From Ignavibacteria bacterium (GTDB taxonomy: Bacteria > Bacteroidota > Ignavibacteria > Ignavibacteriales > Melioribacteraceae), in the NCBI GenBank assembly GCA_009773205.1, contig WPAE01000008.1, positions 71,745-135,744 of the forward strand: a DNA stretch of 64,000 bases. The letters run 5' to 3'. How positions within the stretch are numbered: position 1 is the stretch's first letter; every line of letters begins with the position of its first letter. A model generated the notes under the pieces. It did no database searches, was not told where the DNA came from, and saw only the letters and a list, made by a program, of their open reading frames with translations. Position numbers and translations under genes: made by a program. Shown here piece by piece: positions 27,039 through 34,363 of this stretch.

Positions 27039-28581
27039 TCTTTTCTTTTGTAAATCACAGTCAAATCTGATAATGCTTTTTTTCATTTTGATTGTATCCG
27101 CTCCACATATACTTGCACAAGATTCTACAAGCAGCCAAGTCTTTAGAAATGATTTGCCGCGCCGCCAGCATATAATTAAAGCAAAGTATCCGTCATATTC
27201 TTTAATAGCCGGTTACGTACTTGCTACCGATGCTAACAAAGGCGATCCTTTTGCACAGCACGAATTAGGAATAAGATATTTAATGGGAAGCGGCTTTCCA
27301 AAAGACACCGTAAAAGCTATTTACTGGATAAGAAAAGCGGTTGATCAAAACTTGCCAGCAGCACGTTTTAATTATGGAATACTTCTTTACAATGGAATTG
27401 GCGTTCCATGGAATCCGTTTGAGGCTTATCAAAACTTTAATGCTGCAAGCGATGCCGCTTTACCGGAATCGCAGTTTGCTTTGGGATTATTGTACACAGA
27501 CAATTTAGCAGTTAACAGAGATTTTGGCAAAGCTTACAAACTTTTCAAGATTTCTGCCGATGGTAAATATCCTCCTGCAATTGAAGCGATTACGCAAATG
27601 CTGAAATCTGGGTTTATTCCTCCAAACGATTCTACTTTTATTCCAGCTGCTAATAGAAAAGATGAAGCCGCACAGGTGCTAAATCCTAATTGGGAACTTG
27701 ATTACTTTGATTTTGAAAACGAAGTAAAGGATACAAGTACAGCTTTTATTAAAAAATTACTGAGTAGTAAGAAAGTAGAACTTAAAAAACACCTTGGACT
27801 GGAAAAATTCGATTCTACAAAAGTTGATACAACTTCATTAGGTCTTCTGGAATTTGCTGCCAACAATGGAAGCCCGGAAGCTTTGTTTCTTTTAGCAAAA
27901 AAATACGAAAAGGGAATTAATGTTAAAAAAGATATTGCTAAAGCTGCATCGTATTATTTGCAGGCAAACCGTTTAGGTTCTTATAAAGCAGGTGAAACTT
28001 TATATTTGCTTGTTCAGGATTATAAATTTATCGAATCTTTAAAAACCAAAGTAAATCTTGGCGATGCAGAGGCAATGTATTCTTGGGCTGCAATTACCGC
28101 GCTTGGCTACAGCAGCCAAATTGCTAACCAGCAGGCTTTAGATCTTCTCAAGAAAGCTGTAGAAAAAAAACATATACCATCTATGATAGAACTTGGTCTT
28201 CTTTATATGAATGGAACTTTGGTCGAAAAGAATAAAGAAAAAGCTTTTTCGTATCTGCAAATGGCAAATTCTTTTGGAAGTACCGAGGCGGAAATACGCA
28301 TTGCATTTGCAAATATTATGGACAAAGGCAAAGAAGCCGACTTATCCAAAGAAATAACTACATTGCAAAAGCTGAGCGGCGAAGGCTCTGTATTTTCACA
28401 AACAGTACTTGCATATTGTTACGAAAAAGGAATTGGCTTAAAGGAAGATAAAGCTGTGGCAGTAAAACTTTATAGAGGCGCTTCACAAAGAGGTAATCAA
28501 TCTGCGCTTAATTCATTAAAACGTATGTATGATGAACTTAGACCAGATGATGAAACATTCAAAATTTTTGAGACTAATTAG
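26998..28581 (+). CDS. Sel1-repeat (TPR-like) exported protein
   Basis: A protein with many Sel1 repeats of about 36 residues, e.g. AQHELGIRYLMGSGFPKDTVKAIYWIRKA, ARFNYGILLYNGIGVPWNPFEA, ALFLLAKKYEKGINVKKDIAKAASYY and QTVLAYCYEKGIGLKEDKAVAVKLY. These fold as an alpha-solenoid and mediate protein contacts. The longest frame begins at 26998 (527 residues) and overlaps the preceding gene by 41 bases. An ATG at 27073 gives MLFFILIVSAPHILAQD, a signal-peptide-like start of 502 residues, which may be the true one; neither has a clear ribosome site. It lies between the RsbW-like kinase and the convergent phosphatase, sharing four bases with the latter's 3' end. Specific role unknown. Confidence 0.78.
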   Translation: MVKTASYFANIFYNLFFCKSQSNLIMLFFILIVSAPHILAQDSTSSQVFRNDLPRRQHIIKAKYPSYSLIAGYVLATDANKGDPFAQHELGIRYLMGSGFPKDTVKAIYWIRKAVDQNLPAARFNYGILLYNGIGVPWNPFEAYQNFNAASDAALPESQFALGLLYTDNLAVNRDFGKAYKLFKISADGKYPPAIEAITQMLKSGFIPPNDSTFIPAANRKDEAAQVLNPNWELDYFDFENEVKDTSTAFIKKLLSSKKVELKKHLGLEKFDSTKVDTTSLGLLEFAANNGSPEALFLLAKKYEKGINVKKDIAKAASYYLQANRLGSYKAGETLYLLVQDYKFIESLKTKVNLGDAEAMYSWAAITALGYSSQIANQQALDLLKKAVEKKHIPSMIELGLLYMNGTLVEKNKEKAFSYLQMANSFGSTEAEIRIAFANIMDKGKEADLSKEITTLQKLSGEGSVFSQTVLAYCYEKGIGLKEDKAVAVKLYRGASQRGNQSALNSLKRMYDELRPDDETFKIFETN

Positions 28582-29666
28582 TGAGCCTTTAGTACAATAA
28601 ACGTTATGTCATCGTTTTGAAGCGCGGTTCCGCGGAAAGATGTAATCGCTCTAAGCAGAGCATTCTTAATATCTTCGGCGCTTTTATCAGAATTGTTTGC
28701 AATTATTCTCTTCACATTTTCTTCTCCAAATTGATCTTTTATTAAATTCATAGCTTCAGTAACGCCATCGGAGCAGAGAAAAACAATATCATTTTTCTCC
28801 GGCTTTATTTCTGCTGTCTCTATGGTTTTCTCAAAAATACCTCTATCGTTAAGACCAATTCCTAAACCCGCAGTGTTTAGAATCTCGAATTCTTTTTTAT
28901 CAGCCTTTAACCAAATTGCTGGCAAATGTCCGGCTCTTACAATTTTGATGCTTCCATCTTTTTCAATTGATGCAAGAGACATAGTTAGAAAGAACTCTTT
29001 TCTCAAGTTTTTTGAAAAATATTTTTTTAGGTCAATAATGATTTCCTTTACTTCAAGAACATTATTAAGAAGCTGATGCAAAATTGATTGAACACGAACC
29101 ATGTATAAAGCTGCCGCCATTCCTTTTCCAGAAATATCTCCAACAGTAATGTAAAACTTTTCATTTTGTTCTATCACATCAAAATAATCTCCGCCTACTT
29201 CTCGTGCAGGCTCGTAATAGGTGGCTATATCATAATTAAAAACAGTAGTTCCATGTTTTGGAATTAAATCACTTTGTATTTTTCTCGCAACGTCTAATTC
29301 ACCTTTAGCAGAAAGCTTATCTGCAAGTTCGAAAGCAAGTAGAAGGTTAACTATTACAAAAGCCAAAAGCAGATAGACATAAGAAGGAGATGAATATCCA
29401 ACAGCAAAAAAAAGCAAAGAGGCTATGTAAAATATTCTTCTTCCTGGAGTTAGTTTTAAGACAAAAGCATTAAAAAGTGAGCGGATAAAAATAAGAGAGC
29501 GTATAAACTTGTTTTTATGCTGATCCGGTTTGGGGATATCATTAGCAAAGAATTCGTAAACCTCGCCAGCTTCTTTCTTAATTAATCTTTCGATCTCCTG
29601 GTAGCTCATCCCGCTTGTGTATAGCTCGTAAATTCTTTTGATAGGATTTTCGTTTTGAATTGCCAT
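28578..29666 (-). CDS. SpoIIE/RsbU-type PP2C serine phosphatase
   Basis: A 362-residue membrane-associated phosphatase. An N-terminal helical part (1-70) is followed by two membrane segments (about 75-125), a linker helix (AKGELDVARKIQSDLIPKHG) and the SpoIIE PP2C domain. Metal-binding motifs are seen: VGGDYFDVIEQ, VGDISGKGMAAALYM and FLCSDGVTEAMN, then NDDITFIVLK at the end. The ELDVARKIQSDLIP linker is shared with RsbU-like regulators. Probably dephosphorylates an anti-anti-sigma protein in a partner-switching pathway, with the RsbW-like protein at 26622 as candidate opposite activity. This pairing is inference from family and proximity. Confidence 0.88.
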   Translation of the reverse strand: MAIQNENPIKRIYELYTSGMSYQEIERLIKKEAGEVYEFFANDIPKPDQHKNKFIRSLIFIRSLFNAFVLKLTPGRRIFYIASLLFFAVGYSSPSYVYLLLAFVIVNLLLAFELADKLSAKGELDVARKIQSDLIPKHGTTVFNYDIATYYEPAREVGGDYFDVIEQNEKFYITVGDISGKGMAAALYMVRVQSILHQLLNNVLEVKEIIIDLKKYFSKNLRKEFFLTMSLASIEKDGSIKIVRAGHLPAIWLKADKKEFEILNTAGLGIGLNDRGIFEKTIETAEIKPEKNDIVFLCSDGVTEAMNLIKDQFGEENVKRIIANNSDKSAEDIKNALLRAITSFRGTALQNDDITFIVLKAH

Positions 29667-29778
29667 ATAATTTCATTTATCGCTTTAGACGGATAAGTTT
29701 TTAGTTTGTTTTCTATCTGTGTAGTAAAATATTATTTTCAAACTAAATAATTCAGCCAAACATTTGTAATAAAAAGTA

Positions 29779-30086
29779 TCACTACTAACCGACTAAAAAA
29801 CAGAACACTGACAAGACTGATTATTATGATTTGATTATCAGAGAAAATCACCCCGCTGCCGCAGGCAGGTTACATTTTTTTAGATTTGATTAAGCCACTT
29901 CATCTAACTGTTAAAACGAATAAACGATAGTAATAACAAGCGATTTATGAGCCTACTCTAAAAAGCCTCAAATTGAGTTTTTGCACTTTGAATTTGAGTA
30001 GTAATCAAAGCATTTTTTCATCCGAAATACCTTTTTATAGTAGGCTCATTTATTGTTTTTGAAAAAAATTAGTCGGTTAGTAGTGA
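29779..30086. repeat. MITE-like element, family 4, interrupted by another element
   Basis: TCACTACTAACCGACTAA at 29779-29796 is inverted as TTAGTCGGTTAGTAGTGA at 30069-30086 (perfect over 18 bases). A small GCCTGC-CG-CAGGC hairpin lies near 29855-29868. The family 3 element at 29949-30047 sits inside it, flanked by its own target duplication, so the original family 4 element was about 203 bases. The composite fills the middle of the 584-base gap between the phosphatase and ccmC; 30087-30250 shows nothing else recognisable beyond the expected ccmC promoter region. Confidence 0.85.
29949..30047. repeat. MITE-like element, family 3, nested copy
   Basis: GAGCCTACTCTAAAAAG (29949-29965) and CTTTTTATAGTAGGCTC (30031-30047) are inverted ends with one mismatch. 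A perfect 6-bp direct repeat ATTTAT flanks it (29943-29948 and 30048-30053). It is inserted inside the family 4 element. Confidence 0.9.
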
Positions 30087-30250
30087 ATTTTTATAAGTGT
30101 CATTATATAGAATAGTGTGAAGTTTTTAGTTTATGAGATTTAAGCAAAATGCCTCGTAAGAATTCTAATTGTTCTGCTTTAATGTTTTGATAATCATATC
30201 ATCGTTTCCTATTTTTGAACGCAAATAAATTCAAGGATAAACAGTCTTAG

Positions 30251-30985
30251 ATGTCAAACTATAAATCTCTTATCTGGAAATCCCTGCTCTTCGTAGTTAT
30301 GTCTTTTGTAGTTATTGCCGGAATAACTTTCCCAATTGTACCTCAGCCAACAGTATGGTATGAGTTTCCCGTTATTCGCGGGCTTGAAGAAAAAGCTAAA
30401 ATTATTTTCTTTCACGTACCTACTGCATGGCTTTCTGTTTTAGCATTTTTAATGGCTATGCTTTACGGAATCCGCTACTTAAGAAATAAAAATATTGATG
30501 ATGACTTAAAATCTGCCGCTGCATTGCAGCTTGGAATGATGTTCACGATATTAGCTACAGTTACCGGCTCAATTTGGGCTAAATTTACTTGGGGCGCTTT
30601 TTGGCATTGGGATCCGCGCGAGACCAGTATTTTCATATTGCTTTTAATTTACGGCTCACTACTCGCATTGCGCTCTGCAGTTGAAAATGAAGATAAACGC
30701 GCACGCCTCTCAGCAGTCTATTCTATAATTGCATTTTTAACCGTACCGTTCTTTATTTTCATAATGCCAAGAATTATGGTTGGTTTGCATCCCGGCTCTA
30801 TGGAGTTTGACCCAGTAACCGGTAAAATTGTGCAAGGTACAAGTCCGGTAATAGATTTTAAAATGAACGTAAATATGAGAATGGTATTTTTTACTTCACT
30901 CTTTGCATTTACAATACTTTATTTCTGGATGTATAAACTTCGTTACAAAACATTAATAATTAAAGACAAACTCTCTAAAAAATAA
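30251..30985 (+). CDS. ccmC: Heme exporter/handling protein CcmC
   Basis: A 244-residue inner-membrane protein with six membrane segments, of system I cytochrome c maturation. The tryptophan-rich periplasmic WWD motif is present as TWGAFWHWDPRETS (near 118-131). Candidate heme-ligating histidines lie in IIFFHVPTAW (near 52-61) and VGLHPGS. CcmC loads heme onto CcmE with the help of CcmD. Start ATG at 30251; ribosome site weak. It heads a tight ccmC-D-E-F run. The ABC partners ccmA and ccmB are not seen before it, where many genomes place them. Confidence 0.94.
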   Translation: MSNYKSLIWKSLLFVVMSFVVIAGITFPIVPQPTVWYEFPVIRGLEEKAKIIFFHVPTAWLSVLAFLMAMLYGIRYLRNKNIDDDLKSAAALQLGMMFTILATVTGSIWAKFTWGAFWHWDPRETSIFILLLIYGSLLALRSAVENEDKRARLSAVYSIIAFLTVPFFIFIMPRIMVGLHPGSMEFDPVTGKIVQGTSPVIDFKMNVNMRMVFFTSLFAFTILYFWMYKLRYKTLIIKDKLSKK

Positions 30986-30996
30986 AAGAGGTTAAT

Positions 30997-31167
30997 TTGG
31001 AAGGTGGATTCTTCGGTTTTCTCGAAAAAAATTCTATTTATATAGTAATGTTTATTGTGCTTGTTGTTTGGCTTGGTATATTCTTATTTATGCAAAACAC
31101 AGACAAGCGGCTTAAAGAAATTGAAAAAGAACTGGGTGAAAATAAACCCGCAAGAAAGGAGAATTAG
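30997..31167 (+). CDS. ccmD: CcmD-like small membrane protein
   Basis: A 56-residue frame with a TTG start, preceded by AAGAGGT. It has one membrane helix (IYIVMFIVLVVWLGIFLFM) and then a charged C-terminal tail (QNTDKRLKEIEKELGE). Its TAG ends one base before the ccmE ATG. Size, topology, tail and position between ccmC and ccmE all match CcmD, which stabilises CcmC-CcmE and assists holo-CcmE release. The call rests on context and shape because the family has little sequence conservation. Confidence 0.82.
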   Translation: MEGGFFGFLEKNSIYIVMFIVLVVWLGIFLFMQNTDKRLKEIEKELGENKPARKEN

Positions 31168-31557
31168 ATGAAAAACAAATATATGTTCGGCGGCGCTATC
31201 ATTGTTGTGTTTCTTGGCGTGATGGGCTACTTATTTACTCAAACTAATATCCAATACGAAAACGATTTTCAGCGTGTTGTTACATCAGGGCAAACTGTAA
31301 AAGCAACCGGCGTTTGGGTTAAAGAAAAAAGTATTCAAGTAGATAATGCGGCAAATATAGTATCGTTTTATATTAAGGATGCTACCGGTGTAGAAATGCG
31401 TGTAATGTACAAAGGCAGCATTCCTAATAACTTTGAATCCAGCACAAGTGTAGTTGTAACTGGAAAATTCCAAAATGGTGTTTTTACGGCAAGCGATATT
31501 CTTACAAAATGTCCTTCTAAATACGAAGAAACATACGATAAGCAAGCTAATGCATAA
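31168..31557 (+). CDS. ccmE: Heme chaperone CcmE, cysteine (CxxxY) variant
   Basis: A 129-residue membrane-anchored OB-fold protein. One N-terminal helix (about 6-24) is followed by a beta-barrel with VKATGVWVKEKSIQVD and the strand RVMYKGSIPNNF. The heme-attachment motif at the C-terminal edge reads ILTKCPSKYEE, with Cys115 and Tyr119 (CxxxY), where the classical protein has HxxxY. Cysteine variants are known in some archaea and sulfate reducers. Ribosome site AGGAG overlaps the ccmD tail. It lies between ccmD and ccmF in one operon. The motif change is directly visible; its biochemical effect is inferred from known CxxxY members. Confidence 0.92.
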   Translation: MKNKYMFGGAIIVVFLGVMGYLFTQTNIQYENDFQRVVTSGQTVKATGVWVKEKSIQVDNAANIVSFYIKDATGVEMRVMYKGSIPNNFESSTSVVVTGKFQNGVFTASDILTKCPSKYEETYDKQANA

Positions 31558-31583
31558 TTAGCAGATAGGAGATAAGAGATATA

Positions 31584-33983
31584 ATGGTTGGCAATATATT
31601 TTTAACTATAGCACTTCTAACAGGAGTGTTTTCCGTAATAATGTATTATTTAACTTACAAAGGATATAAAAATACATTATCATTAGCTCGGATTAGCTAT
31701 CACGCCACAGCCATAATGATATTGGCTGCATCGGCGCTTTTACTATATGCAATTCTTACTCATCAGTATCAGTATAAGTATGTTTACAATTACAGTGGCA
31801 GCGGAATGTCTACCGGTTTGCTAATGGCAACTTTTTGGGCTGGACAGGAAGGAAGTTTTATGCTATGGATTTTCCTTACTTCTGTTGTTGGATTAATTTT
31901 ACTTGAATATACTTCTAAACGGGGCGATCTGGAACAACGCGTTATGATGATTTTTACTCTTGCGCTTTCTTTCTTGCTTTTAATGGTAAGCCCGCTCCTT
32001 AAATCACCATTCAACTTTATTTGGATGCAGCAAGACTACCTTGACTTAAAAAATATCAATCAAGCATATTTAAACATTCCTGCGCTGCAAAGTTTTTTCT
32101 TTACTGATCAAGAAACAAATAAGAGTTTTGTTCAGGTAGGAAAAGAACTTTATGCAGTACTAATGGCAAACAACATATCTGTAAATGATTTTATTGTGGA
32201 TGGAAAAGGATTAAACCCACTTTTAGAAAATTTCTGGATGCAGATTCATCCGCCAATTCTCTTCGTTGGTTTTGCTATGTCATTAGTGCCTTTCTCTTTT
32301 GCGATTGCAGCATTAATTAAAAATGAATACCGCGACTGGGTAAAGCAATCATTACCTTGGCTGTTAGTTTCTATGTGTGTTCTTGGGCTTGGCATTATGA
32401 TTGGTGGTTATTGGGCTTACAGTATTTTAGGCTGGGGCGGTTATTGGGGATGGGACCCGGTTGAAAATTCTTCTTTTATTCCATGGCTTATTGGCGTAGC
32501 CGGAATTCACACAATGCTTGTGCAGAAGAAAACACAAGAAAAAGGGGGCGGCAGCAGATTTGTAAAAACAAATTTGATACTCAGTATAATGACATTTATT
32601 CTTGTTGTTTATTCAACTTTTTTAACAAGAAGCGGAATATTGGGAGATGCTTCTGTTCACTCTTTTGTAGATCCTGGAATGGCTGTGTATTTATTCCTTG
32701 TAATCTTTTTAGTTACCTTTTTATTAATTGGTGTTGGAGGAATAATTTACAGATGGAAATATTTAACAGAGAATTTTTCATTTGAAGAAAATGTACTATC
32801 AAGAGAATTGGCTCTATTTACAGGCGCCGTTGCACTGATAGCATCTGCAATTATTATTCTTGCAGGTACATCTGCGCCAATCTTTGGTACTAGCGTTGAA
32901 ATTAAATTTTACGACGAAATGAATCTTCCTATTGCTGTTATAATTGGAATTGTAAATGGATTAAGCTTATTACTAAAGTGGAAAACTAACGATGGAAGTT
33001 CTTTGTGGAAGCAAGCCAGATTTCCTTTAATTTCTGCTCTTGTTTTAACTGCTTTAATGGTTATAATTGGCGGATTGAATGAAATTATGCTGATTATCTT
33101 AGCTCTTTCTTCTTCTTTTTCACTTTTTGTTAATGGAGAAATTGCCTGGAAAATCATTAAAGGAAAGAAAATTTACCTTGGCGCTTACGTAGCTCACACA
33201 GGAATTGCGTTATTTCTTGTTGGTGTTGTTGCAACTGCAGGGCATACTCAAAAGCAAAAGGCTGATCTTGTGAAGGGTGAGAAGGCTGACGTACTTGGTT
33301 ACAACTTAACTTTTCTTGGTTACGAACCGTTTGATAATGACACAAAATATAAATTCAACGTAAAAATTGAAAAAGGCGGCTCTGAGAGTGTTATTGCTCC
33401 GATTATGTTTGTTTCTGATTTTAATAACAGCTTAACCCGCGAGCCTGATATATTAGCTGGCTTTACAAAAGACTATTACATTGAACCGCTTAGTTACGAA
33501 GATGGCAGCCACAGCCATCAAGATGGAACTAGTGTTCTTTTAAAGAAAGGCGAAGCTCATAATTATAATGGCATAGAAATTTTCTTTAATCAATTCAGCC
33601 TTCCAAAAGATATGAGTGCTATGACAGGCGGCGGTACTTTTAAAATTGGAATATCATTAACCGCTAAAAAAGATGGTAAAGAATTTTCTTTAGAACCGTA
33701 TATGGAAAATGCCGGACAAGGCCCTGTTTATCATGCTGATGAAGAATCAAAATTGAATCTGAAAGCTGCAATTAAAAATATGAATGCCTCTCAAGGCGAA
33801 GTTGAACTGATATTTTCTCAGTTAAATGCAGAGATGCAATCCACAGCAGCAGCTCCAAAAGAAATGCTCAGCATCGAAGCAAGTATTAAGCCTTTTATTA
33901 GTTTAATTTGGATTGGTGTAGCTGTTTTGTGTACCGGTTTTCTAATTGCTGCTACAAGAAGAACTAAAGAGTCAGTTGTATAA
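31584..33983 (+). CDS. ccmF: Cytochrome c heme lyase CcmF
   Basis: A 799-residue polytopic membrane protein that transfers heme from CcmE to apocytochrome c. The WWD signature is clear as GWGGYWGWDPVENSSFIPWL (about 289-308). Other family stretches are FWAGQEGSFMLWIF (near 85-98), IHPPILFVGFA (near 221) and FLTRSGILGDASVHSF. The C-terminal part carries a large periplasmic insert (about 550-765) before a last helix, as usual. Longer than E. coli CcmF mainly through this insert. ATG at 31584 with AGGAGAT upstream. Followed by a strong terminator. Confidence 0.95.
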   Translation: MVGNIFLTIALLTGVFSVIMYYLTYKGYKNTLSLARISYHATAIMILAASALLLYAILTHQYQYKYVYNYSGSGMSTGLLMATFWAGQEGSFMLWIFLTSVVGLILLEYTSKRGDLEQRVMMIFTLALSFLLLMVSPLLKSPFNFIWMQQDYLDLKNINQAYLNIPALQSFFFTDQETNKSFVQVGKELYAVLMANNISVNDFIVDGKGLNPLLENFWMQIHPPILFVGFAMSLVPFSFAIAALIKNEYRDWVKQSLPWLLVSMCVLGLGIMIGGYWAYSILGWGGYWGWDPVENSSFIPWLIGVAGIHTMLVQKKTQEKGGGSRFVKTNLILSIMTFILVVYSTFLTRSGILGDASVHSFVDPGMAVYLFLVIFLVTFLLIGVGGIIYRWKYLTENFSFEENVLSRELALFTGAVALIASAIIILAGTSAPIFGTSVEIKFYDEMNLPIAVIIGIVNGLSLLLKWKTNDGSSLWKQARFPLISALVLTALMVIIGGLNEIMLIILALSSSFSLFVNGEIAWKIIKGKKIYLGAYVAHTGIALFLVGVVATAGHTQKQKADLVKGEKADVLGYNLTFLGYEPFDNDTKYKFNVKIEKGGSESVIAPIMFVSDFNNSLTREPDILAGFTKDYYIEPLSYEDGSHSHQDGTSVLLKKGEAHNYNGIEIFFNQFSLPKDMSAMTGGGTFKIGISLTAKKDGKEFSLEPYMENAGQGPVYHADEESKLNLKAAIKNMNASQGEVELIFSQLNAEMQSTAAAPKEMLSIEASIKPFISLIWIGVAVLCTGFLIAATRRTKESVV

Positions 33984-34002
33984 TCATATCACTTTTATCT
34001 TC

Positions 34003-34030
34003 AAAACCCCTCAACATTGAGGGGTTTTTT
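34003..34030 (+). terminator. Rho-independent terminator after ccmF
   Basis: AAAACCCCTCAA-CAT-TTGAGGGGTTTT is a perfect 12-bp stem with a three-base loop, followed by TTATTTTT. Because it is symmetrical in A and T it could work in both directions. Confidence 0.92.
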
Positions 34031-34310
34031 ATTTTTAGACTACCATCAAATTTTAAGTCAATGACCTATTTTGAGATTTATTTCCAAAAAGTGCAATAAT
34101 TGCATCTTTTCCTATGTTAGGACAAAAACAAAACCAGCAGTTAATATCCATTTATTATAAAACAGCTAATTCTCAGCAAAAGCGCAATAATTGCTACGAG
34201 TAATGAATAGTTTAAAATGAATCATTTTTACTATGCATATCGAAATGAAACACTTTTGTAAATGTTTATATTGAAAAAAATATGAAAATGGCTTAAAAAT
34301 GGGGTTTTGG
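34031..34310. other. Non-coding gap between ccmF and the adhesin gene
   Basis: About 280 AT-rich bases with no reading frame, no long inverted repeat and no match to the repeat families found elsewhere in the window. Confidence 0.6.
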
Positions 34311-34327
34311 ATGGCACCTCGATTGTA
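34311..34327 (+). promoter_or_regulatory. Sigma-54-like promoter candidate
   Basis: ATGGCACCTCGATTGTA matches the sigma-54 pattern TGGCAC-N5-TTGCA at every position except the -12 C, which is T here. The spacing is exact: GG and the following GT are separated by ten bases. A start site about 12 bases later would leave a leader of about 26 bases to the GTG at 34364, with the AGGGAGAAG ribosome site inside it. Confidence 0.4.
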
Positions 34328-34363
34328 AAGTACTTCTCAAATAATTAATTAGGGAGAAGTAAC

